From Planctomycetota bacterium (GTDB lineage Bacteria > Planctomycetota > UBA11346): a DNA stretch of 64,000 nucleotides. Location: assembly GCA_013816485.1 (NCBI GenBank), contig JACDEI010000008.1, forward strand, positions 22,798 to 86,797, read 5' to 3'. Of this stretch, positions 55,114 to 63,999 are shown piece by piece (the first letter of the stretch is position 1; each line of letters starts with the position of its first letter). Below the pieces are notes generated by a model. That model was given only the letters and a program-made list of their open reading frames with translations. It had not been told where the DNA came from and ran no database searches. Both the position numbers and the translations under genes were made by a program.

Positions 55114-55185
55114 TCCGCGCCGCTCAATCGCTGCTCCACCGCCGCTACGCACACCTAAGCACTCAGCACGCAAAGAGACCGAACC

Positions 55186-56076
55186 ATGGCCGTCCTCGTC
55201 AACAAGAAGACCCGCCTCATCTGCCAGGGCATCACCGGTAAGGTGGGCACGTTCCACTCGAACGGCGCCATCACCTACGGCACCAACTTCGCTGGCGGCG
55301 TGACCCCAGGCAAAGGAGGCCAGACCTGGGTGTCGGAAAAAGGTAAAAACTTCCCAGTGTGGAACACCGTCGCTGAAGCGGTGAAACACGGCGGCGCGAC
55401 CGCGTCGATGATCTTCGTGCCGCCCCCAGGCGCGGCCGATGCGATCTGCGAAGCGATCGACGCGGGCGTTCCCCTGATCGTCGCCATCACCGAGGGCATC
55501 CCCGCCCGCGACATGTACATCGTGAAGAAGAAGCTGGCGAATTCGTCGTCGCGCCTAGTCGGCCCGAACTGCCCAGGCGTCATCACCCCTGGCGAGTGCA
55601 AGATCGGCATCATGCCCGGCTACATCCACAAGCGTGGATCGACCGGCATCGTCAGCCGCTCCGGCACGTTGACCTACGAAGCGGTGCTGCAGTCGACCAA
55701 CGCCGGCCTGGGCCAGTCCACCTGCATCGGCATCGGCGGCGACCCGATCAAGGGCACCGACTTCATCGACGCGCTCACGCTGTTCCAGCATGATGATGAG
55801 ACCAAGTACATCATCATGATCGGCGAGATCGGCGGCGACTCGGAAGAGAAGGCCTGCGCCTTCATCGAGAAGCACGTCACCAAGCCCGTCGTCGGCTTCA
55901 TCGCCGGCTCGCGCGCACCCAAGGGCAAGCGCATGGGCCACGCCGGCGCCATCGTCAGCGGCAACACCGGCACGGCCGAGGCGAAATTCGCCGCCATGCG
56001 CAAGGCCGGCGTGTTCATCGCTGAAAGCCCGGCGGCTCTGGGCGAGACGTTGCTGATCGCCGCTGGCAAGCGCTGA
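55186..56076 (+). CDS. sucD: Succinyl-CoA synthetase alpha subunit
   Basis: The product is 296 aa, a standard length. Motifs: the CoA-binding N-terminus ([19 protein letters not shown]), [20 protein letters not shown], and the phospho-His loop [13 protein letters not shown] (His about 252). It forms the TCA-cycle succinyl-CoA synthetase with SucC. It has no lysine-rich tail, so the extension is confined to SucC. Confidence 0.96.
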   Translation: MAVLVNKKTRLICQGITGKVGTFHSNGAITYGTNFAGGVTPGKGGQTWVSEKGKNFPVWNTVAEAVKHGGATASMIFVPPPGAADAICEAIDAGVPLIVAITEGIPARDMYIVKKKLANSSSRLVGPNCPGVITPGECKIGIMPGYIHKRGSTGIVSRSGTLTYEAVLQSTNAGLGQSTCIGIGGDPIKGTDFIDALTLFQHDDETKYIIMIGEIGGDSEEKACAFIEKHVTKPVVGFIAGSRAPKGKRMGHAGAIVSGNTGTAEAKFAAMRKAGVFIAESPAALGETLLIAAGKR

Positions 56077-56133
56077 GCCCACCGCTCAGCGACTGTCTGT
56101 TACCCACAAGTCGATCGAACGAAGAGATAGCCT

Positions 56134-56251
56134 GATTTTCCGCCACGAAGGCACGAAGACACGAAGGTCAGACAGAAATCATCGCATTTCTTCATGGGCC
56201 AAGAGCCCGACAAGAAGGATGGATTCCTTCGTGCCTTCGTGGCGAAAAATC
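56134..56251. repeat. Family D inverted-repeat element
   Basis: Left: GATTTTCCGCCACGAAGGCA then CGAAGACACGAAGG. Right: CCTTCGTGCCTTCGTGGCGA then AAAATC. The arms consist of CACGAAGG/ACGAAGAC micro-repeats around a roughly 55-bp centre. It starts 57 nt after the sucD stop and ends 47 nt before the convergent yraN stop. Confidence 0.9.
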
Positions 56252-56297
56252 GATTCGATTCCCCGCTGAAGGTGGAGTTGTGGGTAATGGGCAGCGC

Positions 56298-56726
56298 TCA
56301 GCGACCGGGCTGTCCCGTACGCAATACGTCGCACCGCCACACCGCCCGACCATCGGGCGGAAAACCGATCACATCGAAGCGCAGGCGATAACGCTCCAGG
56401 CCATGTGAACGCACCAGCGCCTGTGCCGCCGCCATCGTCCGATCGAGCTTCGCCCGGTCGACCGAGGCGACCGCCGCGGCACCCGTGACCCGCTGACGGA
56501 CCTCGACGATCAGCAGGGTACGCCAACGGCTGGCGACGATGTCCAGTTCACCGCCACCGCCGATCCAGTTGCGCGCGCAGATACGCCAACCGCGGAGGAT
56601 CAACATGCGGCAGGCGCGGCGCTCAGCCGCCGCACCGATCGCCCGGCGATCCACCAGCGGAGGCATTGCCGATGCAGGTGGTGTGGTCACCCGATCAGCA
56701 TGATGCCCCCACCAGCGGCGGTCCAC
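56298..56726 (-). CDS. yraN: UPF0102 (YraN) family protein
   Basis: The ORF is 142 aa opening with GTG directly after the TonB receptor stop (TGAGTG); an ATG at 56666 is an alternative start. UPF0102 motifs: GAAAERRACRMLILRGWRI, RNWIGGGGELDIVA and LLIVEVRQR, which is the Holliday-junction-resolvase-like nuclease core (Glu, Asp, Glu-X-Arg; the usual EVK is EVR). In many bacteria it follows rplS and rnhB. Here a TonB receptor gene stands between. Confidence 0.85.
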   Translation of the reverse strand: MDRRWWGHHADRVTTPPASAMPPLVDRRAIGAAAERRACRMLILRGWRICARNWIGGGGELDIVASRWRTLLIVEVRQRVTGAAAVASVDRAKLDRTMAAAQALVRSHGLERYRLRFDVIGFPPDGRAVWRCDVLRTGQPGR

Positions 56727-59027
56727 TCAGAAGCGGGCGCCTGCTGAAGCGATGAGATTGAGACCACTGCCATCGATGCCCGAACCTGGCTCGCGGTAAC
56801 TACGGTTGAGCAGGTTTTCCACGCCCAGATCGACCCAGTACTTCCCACCCGGAATCACCCAGCCGACCTTGAGATCGAGCACGGCGTAACCGGGCATGGC
56901 TCCAGGATCTTCGCCCGGCGTCTGCCAGACGGTGTGACGGATGTCGAGACCATCGCCAGGCGATGGGTCATTGTAGGCGGTCGACCAACGTGTGCGCACC
57001 AGACCCCACCAGCCCTGCTGCAAGTCCATCCGCACGCCCGCCTGTCCGAACAGGCGGTTGGCCTTGGAGATCTTGAACTCATCGACGCTGGCGGTCGCCG
57101 GATTGTAGGTGTCGACCTTGCCGTTCACCCAGTTGGTGACCTGGAACAACGACAGTCGCGCGCCGCTTGGCAACCATGCTGCGATCGGCAGGCCGTAGTC
57201 GAAGGAGAACTCCAAGCCCCACAGGCGGGCCTGCTCACTATTCACCACACGCGCCGAGTCATCCGGCGCACCATTTGGTGCCGTGATCACTCCGTCGCCA
57301 TCCCCGTCGGTGTATTCCACCTGGATCAGGTCCTTGATGGTGGTGTAGAACGCCGTGAGCGCGACAGTGTCGCGTTTCTCGGTCCAACGACCGCCGAGTT
57401 CGTAGGTCAGGCTCTTTTCCGCATCCAGTTCCGGATTGCCCTGGATCTGGATAGTGGAACTGCCGCGATCCTGGATGCCGGCGAGATTCGACAGGTTCGG
57501 TGCGCGGAAACCCTGCGACACACCCGCGAAGGTGTAGACCGGAGACACCGGGCTGAAACCAAGGCGCAGATTGCCGGTCCAGGCATCGACGCCTTCATCG
57601 ATGGTGGTGTTGCCGATCGCCGCGTAACCGGCGCGATCAGCCGTCACATCGAAGTCCCAATCGTAACGGCTGTAGCGGATGCCGGCGAGCAGGTCCCATT
57701 GGTCGGTGATGCGCCAGAAGTCCTGGAGGAAGACGCCCGTGCCGTTGTAGACTGAACCATCCGGAACCGTGGTTGATCCTGGGTTCGAGGCGCTGCTCTG
57801 ATCCTGCACCGCGTTGTCGGGATTGAGATCGTTGTTGACCTGCGTGCGGATGCGCTGGAAGTCGTTCGACGAGCGATCCTGATAGATCGTGCCGCCGTAG
57901 GTGAGTTCGTGCTGTTTGATGAAGCTGGTGAGTTGCAGGTCGAGCCCGAGCGTGCTGATCTCATCCTGGTACTGGCGGCGACGGTAACGCAGGTTGTTGA
58001 TGTCCTCGCGGAACTGTTCCTCCTGCTGCAGGTGCCAATACGCGGTCGTCTGCACACGCGGCACGGCACCCGCCCCGCCGTAGATGTGACGGGCGTGAAC
58101 GTAGGAGAACGTCTGCGGATCGTAGTAACGACTGATGGCCGCAGCGCTGCCATTGTTCTGCTGGTAGCCATCGGCACGCGGCGCGTCCGATTGTTCCGTC
58201 ATGCCGGTCGCGAGTTCGAAACGGTTGTTCGCCAAGCCCAGGTAGGCGACACGTCCGCCGAAGTGGTATTCACGGAAACCACTATTGGGGATCTCGTCAT
58301 CGTTCTTGCCGTTGAACAGATGGTCCTCGGCATCCTTGCCGCCGACCAGGTCGTGGTAGTAGGCGTAGCCGCCATCGATCGAGTAGGCGACATCTCCGAC
58401 CCGCCCGTCAACACCCGCCGCACCACGATAACCATCGGCGGTACCGGCCCGACCGCTGACCCAGGGCGACACCGCCTGTTCGAGTCCGCGTCCAGCCTCG
58501 GCTAAACAGAAATCGATCGCGCCGGTCAGGCCGTCGCTGCCCGTGACCGTGCTGGAACTACCCAGGATCACATCGATGCCGCCGATGCTGCTGTCGGGGA
58601 TGAGTGCCGAATACTGATTCGCGCCTGGGCGGAACATGGCGTTGCTCAGACGTACGCCATCGAACAGCAGCAGGGTCTGCTCACCGGTCAGGCCGCGGAT
58701 GTACGGGCTCGACTGGTTGCCGGCGGTCTTCTGCACGAAGACCCCTGGGGTGTTGTTGAGCGCCTCGACGGCGGTGCGTCCGGTCTGGTGGTCGAGTTCG
58801 TTGCGGCCGTGCTGGTAGAACGCGTAGGGCTGATCCTGCGGCGCAGAGGTCAGGCGCGTGGCGGAGATCACCAACGGAGTGGACGACCCCTGGTCGTTGG
58901 TCGTCGGCGTCGTGGCTGGCGCAGGGACAGGAGCTGGAGCCGGCGCGGGAGCGACGGTGGCCTCCTCCGCGTTCAGGGCGAAGGCGGCCAGAGCCAACGT
59001 GGGGACGAGCAGACGACGATGGTACAT
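56727..59027 (-). CDS. TonB-dependent outer-membrane receptor
   Basis: The product is 766 aa from the ATG at 59027, with a signal peptide (MYHRRLLVPTLALAAFALNA) and an Ala/Pro-rich stretch. A TonB-box-like segment (TPLVISATRLTSAP) precedes a plug domain (AVEALNNTPGVFVQKTAGNQ and SPYIRGLTGEQTLLLFDGVR). The beta-barrel includes GVSQGFRAPNLSNL and ends VDLGVENLLNRSYREPGSGI then a terminal Phe, typical of outer-membrane insertion. The substrate cannot be read. It indicates a diderm envelope with energised outer-membrane uptake. Confidence 0.93.
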   Translation of the reverse strand: MYHRRLLVPTLALAAFALNAEEATVAPAPAPAPVPAPATTPTTNDQGSSTPLVISATRLTSAPQDQPYAFYQHGRNELDHQTGRTAVEALNNTPGVFVQKTAGNQSSPYIRGLTGEQTLLLFDGVRLSNAMFRPGANQYSALIPDSSIGGIDVILGSSSTVTGSDGLTGAIDFCLAEAGRGLEQAVSPWVSGRAGTADGYRGAAGVDGRVGDVAYSIDGGYAYYHDLVGGKDAEDHLFNGKNDDEIPNSGFREYHFGGRVAYLGLANNRFELATGMTEQSDAPRADGYQQNNGSAAAISRYYDPQTFSYVHARHIYGGAGAVPRVQTTAYWHLQQEEQFREDINNLRYRRRQYQDEISTLGLDLQLTSFIKQHELTYGGTIYQDRSSNDFQRIRTQVNNDLNPDNAVQDQSSASNPGSTTVPDGSVYNGTGVFLQDFWRITDQWDLLAGIRYSRYDWDFDVTADRAGYAAIGNTTIDEGVDAWTGNLRLGFSPVSPVYTFAGVSQGFRAPNLSNLAGIQDRGSSTIQIQGNPELDAEKSLTYELGGRWTEKRDTVALTAFYTTIKDLIQVEYTDGDGDGVITAPNGAPDDSARVVNSEQARLWGLEFSFDYGLPIAAWLPSGARLSLFQVTNWVNGKVDTYNPATASVDEFKISKANRLFGQAGVRMDLQQGWWGLVRTRWSTAYNDPSPGDGLDIRHTVWQTPGEDPGAMPGYAVLDLKVGWVIPGGKYWVDLGVENLLNRSYREPGSGIDGSGLNLIASAGARF

Positions 59028-59053
59028 GCGAGAGCGTTCCTGAGGTTGCCCCC

Positions 59054-59076
59054 GCATGGCACATCACGTGCCATGC
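59054..59076. promoter_or_regulatory. 9-bp inverted repeat in the TonB receptor leader
   Basis: GCATGGCAC-ATCAC-GTGCCATGC lies 27 bp upstream of the receptor start codon. It could be a repressor site or a leader hairpin. I looked for cobalamin-riboswitch boxes in the same leader and did not find them. Confidence 0.45.
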
Positions 59077-59199
59077 ACAGCCGGGTTCTCCGCCCCCTGC
59101 TGCACAATCGACGGACAGCATCACCGCTGGTGGCCCAACTTCTCGACACGTCCTTGCAGCTCGCAGCAAAAGCCTGGAACGACGACCACACCAACGCAA

Positions 59200-59225
59200 G
59201 AACGCCAGGCGATCGCCTGGCGTTC
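59200..59225. terminator. 26-bp palindrome downstream of rplS
   Basis: GAACGCCAGGCGA / TCGCCTGGCGTTC is perfectly palindromic and lies 25 nt after the rplS stop on the minus strand. It is followed on that strand by TTGCGTT. It probably ends the rplS transcript. The rest of 59077-59199 is the TonB receptor leader with nothing else recognised. Confidence 0.6.
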
Positions 59226-59249
59226 CCATGCATCGACGTACGCGTCGGA

Positions 59250-59630
59250 TCAGGCCTTGGGGGCGCTGCCTTCGTCGGAGCTAAGCTGTTCGCGCACCTT
59301 GGTCGACTTGCCCACGCGGTCGCGCAAGTAGTAGAGCTTGGAGCGACGGACCTGGCCGAGGCGGGTGACTTCCACCTTCTCGACGCGCGGGCTGTGCACC
59401 GGGAAGCAGCGCTCGACACCTTCGCCAGCAACGATGCGGCGGACGGTGAAGGAATCGTTGATCTCGCCGTGGCCGTTGGAGCGGGCGATCACCGTGCCGT
59501 TGAAGATCTGGATGCGCTCTTTGTCGCCTTCCTTGATCTTGGTGTGCACGTCGACGGTATCGCCGACTTTGAAGTCGCCGATCGGCTTGGCGCGCAGGGA
59601 CGACTGAAATACTTTTTGGAGCAGATCCAT
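59250..59630 (-). CDS. rplS: 50S ribosomal protein L19
   Basis: The product is 126 aa from the ATG at 59630, with GAGG upstream. L19 signatures: FKVGDTVDVHTKIKEGDKER, IQIFNGTVIARSN, FTVRRIVAGEGVERCFPVHS and LYYLRDRVGK. It lies at the 30S-50S interface of the ribosome. It has its own promoter, whose -35 box overlaps the stop of lgt. The common rpsP-rimM-trmD context is absent from this window. Confidence 0.96.
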   Translation of the reverse strand: MDLLQKVFQSSLRAKPIGDFKVGDTVDVHTKIKEGDKERIQIFNGTVIARSNGHGEINDSFTVRRIVAGEGVERCFPVHSPRVEKVEVTRLGQVRRSKLYYLRDRVGKSTKVREQLSSDEGSAPKA

Positions 59631-59662
59631 GACAACCTCGCAGTGGAAAGGAAACAGTGGGA

Positions 59663-59679
59663 ACCCCCTACCTGGGGGT
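59663..59679 (-). ncRNA. Small hairpin in the rplS leader
   Basis: In the minus-strand transcript ACCCCC-AGGTA-GGGGGT forms a 6-bp stem between the predicted promoter and the ribosome binding site. It could be part of an autoregulatory L19 leader. The structure is short and this is tentative. Confidence 0.3.
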
Positions 59680-59685
59680 CGCGGC

Positions 59686-59712
59686 ATGTTAGAATCGAAC
59701 CCTCGTTGTCAA
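59686..59712 (-). promoter_or_regulatory. Predicted promoter for rplS
   Basis: On the minus strand a perfect TTGACA (59707-59712) is followed after 15 bp by TAACAT (59686-59691). The spacing is short but the -35 is exact. The lgt stop codon TGA is part of the TTGACA. Confidence 0.5.
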
Positions 59713-60737
59713 TCACGCGCAGGGGCGTCGTTACCGGGTGCTTGGTCCTTGGCCGGACGGTGGTTGGAACTCCCAGGGACGTGCCGGGCCAGCGCCGCCA
59801 GCGCCGGATCGCGCATCCGACGCGTGATCACCACCGCTCCCAGGGCCACGACCGCGAGGGCAAGGTACAGGCTGACCGCCTGCGACGTAGTCATCGCCCA
59901 CAGGCCGAAGAACGAACTCCCGACGGTGTCACCCCGCAGGCCTTCGTTGATGAAACGCCAAGCGGCGTAGCCGAGCATGGCCACAGCGGCGATCTCGCCC
60001 TGCCAGCGGCGATGACGCCACCACCACCAGGTCAGCGCAAACAGCACGAGGCAGGCGATGGTCTCGTAGAGCTGGGTCGGATGCACTGCCGTGCCCCCTC
60101 TGCCGCTGATCGCCCACGGCAGTGATGACGGCCGGCCATAACAGCAGCCGTTGAGGAAACAGCCGACGCGACCAAGGCCGAGGCCGAGCACCGCCGCCGG
60201 AATCAGGAGGTCGGCGAGTTCCAGGATGCGAATCCGTCGTTGCCACGCGACCAGCGCGATTAGCAGACCACCCAGGATCGCGCCGCCATACCACACCATG
60301 CCACCGCCATCGATGTCGGCGGCCTTGCGCAGCAGGTCACCGAGCGCCAGGGACTGTCCCTGTGCATCGCGACCGAAGGCTGGCCACTGTTCGATCATCT
60401 CGCCGATGCGTGCACCAACCAGACCGCCGATCAGACCGACGATGGCGAAGTCGATGACGGTACGCTCCGGCACGCCGATGATCCGCGCGCGCGGCACGGT
60501 CACGAGGTAGGCGGCGATGAAGGCCGCCAGCATCGCGATGCTGTACCCGGTCAGATGCAGGTCACCGGTCCACGGCACGCCACCGAAGCTCGCCACCACG
60601 CTGGCGACCACCAGACCGGCCAGCAGCACCAACCACCAGCGACGCCATGCCGGCGGGACCAGCGTTGCCAGCACGATCGACGCGACCAGCGCCACGCCCA
60701 GCCACGCGGGACTCAGGAACGGCACGGTCACACTCAT
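59709..60737 (-). CDS. lgt: Prolipoprotein diacylglyceryl transferase
   Basis: The product is 342 aa with about seven membrane segments. Lgt signatures: GYSIAMLAAFIAAYLVTVPR, GGMVWYGGAILGGLLIALVA, LGLGRVGCFLNGCCYGRPSS, AVHPTQLYE and WRFINEGLRGD. It transfers diacylglycerol from phosphatidylglycerol to the lipobox Cys of prolipoproteins at the inner membrane. The C-terminal tail (about 30 residues, HRPAKDQAPGNDAPARD) is hydrophilic and extra. It is followed by rplS on the same strand. Confidence 0.95.
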   Translation of the reverse strand: MSVTVPFLSPAWLGVALVASIVLATLVPPAWRRWWLVLLAGLVVASVVASFGGVPWTGDLHLTGYSIAMLAAFIAAYLVTVPRARIIGVPERTVIDFAIVGLIGGLVGARIGEMIEQWPAFGRDAQGQSLALGDLLRKAADIDGGGMVWYGGAILGGLLIALVAWQRRIRILELADLLIPAAVLGLGLGRVGCFLNGCCYGRPSSLPWAISGRGGTAVHPTQLYETIACLVLFALTWWWWRHRRWQGEIAAVAMLGYAAWRFINEGLRGDTVGSSFFGLWAMTTSQAVSLYLALAVVALGAVVITRRMRDPALAALARHVPGSSNHRPAKDQAPGNDAPARD

Positions 60738-60776
60738 CGACCACCAGCGCGCAGAGGGATCAGCCGACCACCGTCC

Positions 60777-63380
60777 TCACGGACGGCGCAGGCGCAGGTG
60801 GAAGAACAGGCCGAAGCCGAGCAGCAGGAAAACCGTCAGTCCGGTGCCGAAGCCACAGGCTTTCGTATCACTCGCGTCGTTGTCGGTGATGGTGAGGGTC
60901 GCCGAATTGGCGACCAGCGAACCATCCTGCGGCACGATGGCCAACGTCCCGGTCACGTCACCGGTATCGACGAAGTTGTCGTTGATGGGAATGGTGAACA
61001 CGTAGGTGCCCGCTGGCGCCAGTCCGACGAGCGACACATCGCGCCCTTCGATGATGCCGCCAAATGCACGCAGCACTGGTGCGGTGCCACCTGCGCTGGC
61101 GGTCACGGTCACCACCAGGGTGCCCACAGTCTCATCGACGACGAACGGACCGGGTGGCGTGAATGCCATCGTGCGACCCGAACTCAGCAGCTGGACAGAT
61201 GTCGGGTTATAGATGATTCCCGCGTTATTCGGCATGCCGTTGAAAATCCCAGTAACCGCTGATCCAGTGATGATGGTATTTCCCGCACCGGCATAGGCCT
61301 GGAGCACGGCCCCGGTCGACGGGCTGGTCCCGGTGAGATTCACCACACCGCCGGCAGCGATGGCCGGATTCGCTGAAGCTCCAACCGGCAAGACGAGCGC
61401 TGTACCCTGCGCCAAGTTCACCGCACCAGCGACGTTGAACGCACCTGACGGTGACAGGTTACCGCTGGTCACATTGATGGAGGCCAACGTACCCGCACCA
61501 GCCAGCGTGCCGCCCGCAACGGTTGCGGCGACCCCCGTGTTAATGCCAGAAAGACGCAGCACACCTGAACCACGTTTTATGAAACTGCCGTTAGTCAGCA
61601 CGGCGCTGATCGCCAGATCGCTGTTGGTGATGTTGGCTTCACCGCCCGCGCCGGCAGCGCCGGCAGCCACCGTAATGTTTTTATTGGTTCCAGCGAGATT
61701 CAGCGTGGTTCCTGAAATCGTCGACGCGTTGCTGGATGCTCCGGTGGAAATTGTGCCGCTCACCGTGGCGGAGGCACCAGCAATATTCAGATCCGCACCG
61801 TTGCTGAGCGCCAAGGTAGTGATGTTCGGCTGGGCGACGACTCCAAAAGTCGTGGCCCCACCGCTGAGATTCAACGCCGTGGTAGTCGGCAAGGCCCCGT
61901 TGATCGCGATGGTGCCCGTATTGGTGATCGACAGGGAGTGGAATGCTGGAGTCACTGCGGCGGTAACCGTGTTCACGGCCACCGCGCCACCACCAAGCAC
62001 ACTGATCGTTCCAGGAACGTCCGCGACCAGTGACATGCCGCCCAAGGTGGCGTTGCCGGCAAATACCAATGAGCCGATGCCGCCGACGCCGGTGCCCTGG
62101 ACGCTGACAGTCTCGTTGGCCAGGATCAAACCGGCGGCAACCCGCAGGGATGCACCGTTGGCGATCGTGGTGCCAGCGCCACCAACGCCGCCAAGTGCAT
62201 CATTGCTGGCGATATCGATCACTCCCGAACTGATGGTCGTGACACCGGTGTAGCTGTTAGTGCCGGAAATAGTCAGCGGGCCCGAGGCGGAGAGGATCAT
62301 ACCCGCCGCGGCGCCGTCGTTGCTGATGTTGCCCTGCAAATTGAGTCCGCCAGCGCCGGTCACCGAAACGGTCGGCTGCCCGACCAGGGCGATGGGCATG
62401 TTCAGATCGACGGCGGCAGTCGAATTCACCGACAGCGTCGAGTTGGCAATCAGGGTGATGCTGCCTGCGCCGGTGGCGGAGAAATCGTATCCGCCCGTCA
62501 CGTTCATGGTGACAATCCGAATCTCACCGATGTTATTGATGCTGGGACCTGCAGCGGCCAATGGGAAGATCAGCAGGCTGCTCGCCTCACCGACCGTCGG
62601 AACGTTGCCACCCACCCAGTTCAGCGCCGTGCTCCAGTTGTCATCAGCGCCCCCGCCAGTCCAGATGTGCGGACCGGGTTCAGTGATGGTCATGCTCCAA
62701 TAGATCAAGGTGCCGTCGTCTGCTGAATTGAAAATGTCTTCAATGTATAACCGCCACGTGCCATTCGACTGGGAAGGCGGCATATTATTGAAGGCCGCCA
62801 GAGGTTGGAATGGGGCATAGGTACCCGGCAACAGATGGACATTGTCCTTGACGTTGTTCACGTGGGCGGGGAGGTCTTGATCGATGATCGCTTGGCCATC
62901 GCTGAACGACACGCGTCCAGCGGGTTGATTGCTGATGCCAATGCCGGTGTTGAACGATGACCGATTGGACTGGCTGTAGAAGTCGCCAGCGGGGTAATTG
63001 GTAGACGGAGACTCTGTAATGGGCACTTGCGTGGAGTACACCAGGTTAGCGCCAAGCAACACTACACCATCAACAACCTCGCCACCGGGTGGAATGAGGG
63101 TGATGCGTAAATCCGCCGGCCACCGGTGGTTGATAAAGAGTGAAACCGTGACCCGAGTGATGCCAGTTTGGATGCCGCTGACCAGCACGGTGGATTCCGT
63201 GGCTGCGTTCGCCCCGACACCGGCCTGGCGCGGAATGCGCAACCCGACATTGGTGCTGACGAAGGTGGTGGTGATGTCCGCTGCGCTCGCAGCGAGCTGT
63301 CCGACGACCAGCATCCACGTCACCAGGGCCAAGCGCTGCCACCACGAATCAAGGCGACGGGATGCTACGAGACCGGACAT
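60777..63380 (-). CDS. Surface protein: P-domain, autotransporter-type repeats, C-terminal sorting tail
   Basis: The product is 867 aa with AAGGAG before the ATG and a signal peptide (WWQRLALVTWMLVVGQLAAS). Residues about 35-235 resemble a proprotein-convertase P-domain (ITRVTVSLFINHRWPADLRI and WRLYIEDIFNSADDGTLIYW). The middle is a long Gly/Ala/Thr/Asn-rich array of autotransporter-associated beta-strand repeats (SGTNSYTGVTTISSGVIDIA and IKRGSGVLRLSGINTG). A Calx-beta-like piece comes near 770. It ends in a CTERM-like tail: KACGFGTGLTVFLLLGFGLF then HLRLRRP, meaning short motif, helix, basic end. It is probably exported and anchored or processed at the surface. No protease catalytic domain is present. 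Confidence 0.82.
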   Translation of the reverse strand: MSGLVASRRLDSWWQRLALVTWMLVVGQLAASAADITTTFVSTNVGLRIPRQAGVGANAATESTVLVSGIQTGITRVTVSLFINHRWPADLRITLIPPGGEVVDGVVLLGANLVYSTQVPITESPSTNYPAGDFYSQSNRSSFNTGIGISNQPAGRVSFSDGQAIIDQDLPAHVNNVKDNVHLLPGTYAPFQPLAAFNNMPPSQSNGTWRLYIEDIFNSADDGTLIYWSMTITEPGPHIWTGGGADDNWSTALNWVGGNVPTVGEASSLLIFPLAAAGPSINNIGEIRIVTMNVTGGYDFSATGAGSITLIANSTLSVNSTAAVDLNMPIALVGQPTVSVTGAGGLNLQGNISNDGAAAGMILSASGPLTISGTNSYTGVTTISSGVIDIASNDALGGVGGAGTTIANGASLRVAAGLILANETVSVQGTGVGGIGSLVFAGNATLGGMSLVADVPGTISVLGGGAVAVNTVTAAVTPAFHSLSITNTGTIAINGALPTTTALNLSGGATTFGVVAQPNITTLALSNGADLNIAGASATVSGTISTGASSNASTISGTTLNLAGTNKNITVAAGAAGAGGEANITNSDLAISAVLTNGSFIKRGSGVLRLSGINTGVAATVAGGTLAGAGTLASINVTSGNLSPSGAFNVAGAVNLAQGTALVLPVGASANPAIAAGGVVNLTGTSPSTGAVLQAYAGAGNTIITGSAVTGIFNGMPNNAGIIYNPTSVQLLSSGRTMAFTPPGPFVVDETVGTLVVTVTASAGGTAPVLRAFGGIIEGRDVSLVGLAPAGTYVFTIPINDNFVDTGDVTGTLAIVPQDGSLVANSATLTITDNDASDTKACGFGTGLTVFLLLGFGLFFHLRLRRP

Positions 63381-63567
63381 GGCAACTCCTTACGTGGAAT
63401 GCGTCAGGGTGGAGCAGAGCACCGGGCCAGCAAGCCCCCGCTGACCGGAGTGCGCAATGGCGTCCGGCGGTGTCTCAACCTTGTTGCACCGAACGGACGT
63501 GAGCGTCGGGAAGGGACACCGATCGTTCACAAGTCCGTACGGCATGCAGATTTCCTAGGTCGTTAGT

Positions 63568-63999
63568 TTATTGCGGGGGTGGTGGCGGCGGCGGCGACAG
63601 AGGACCAAACGCGCCAGAGAACGCCGTGTTGATGACCTGATCGCCGGGGCCGGCATTCAAGTCATCGAACAAGGCATCGCCAAGGGCATCGGCCAGTTCA
63701 GCGATCAACGCATCATCCAGCCCGAGCTGATCGAGCAGGTCGTTCAAGAGGTCGAGCGCCAGGTCCGTATTCCATCCACCGTCCCCCTGCTGGGCACCGG
63801 TCGCCTGCTCCTTGATCGATTTCTTGAGTGAGGCGATCTGCGGGCGGTTGGTCAGCGAGGCGACCTGTTCCAGGCCACCGCCGTTCGAGGCACCAATGCC
63901 CTGACGGCTGTCGATGTCGAAGCGCTGGTGTTTGTTGAGCGCATCCGCCACGTCCCTGCGCAGACCAGCGTTCAACTTGCCCTGCACCAGGGCCACGTA
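63568..63999 (-). CDS. C-terminal part of an unrecognised protein (runs off the window)
   Basis: The frame is open to the window edge, so the GTG at 63996 is probably not the true start. The visible 142 residues include KSIKEQATGAQQGDG, an acidic Leu-rich stretch (LALDLLNDLLDQLGLDDALI) and a poly-proline end (PLSPPPPPPPQ). I do not recognise a family. The gap 63381-63567 before the P-domain gene holds no gene. Confidence 0.55.
   Translation of the reverse strand, partial: YVALVQGKLNAGLRRDVADALNKHQRFDIDSRQGIGASNGGGLEQVASLTNRPQIASLKKSIKEQATGAQQGDGGWNTDLALDLLNDLLDQLGLDDALIAELADALGDALFDDLNAGPGDQVINTAFSGAFGPLSPPPPPPPQ

Noticed and set aside
59028-59249. Cobalamin riboswitch upstream of the TonB receptor
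   Set aside because: The leader is long enough and has a hairpin, but the conserved B12-box sequences were not found.
59690-59706. tRNA T-loop-like sequence GGTTCGATTC
   Set aside because: No 5-bp T-stem, anticodon arm or acceptor stem is found around it. It is the spacer of the rplS promoter.
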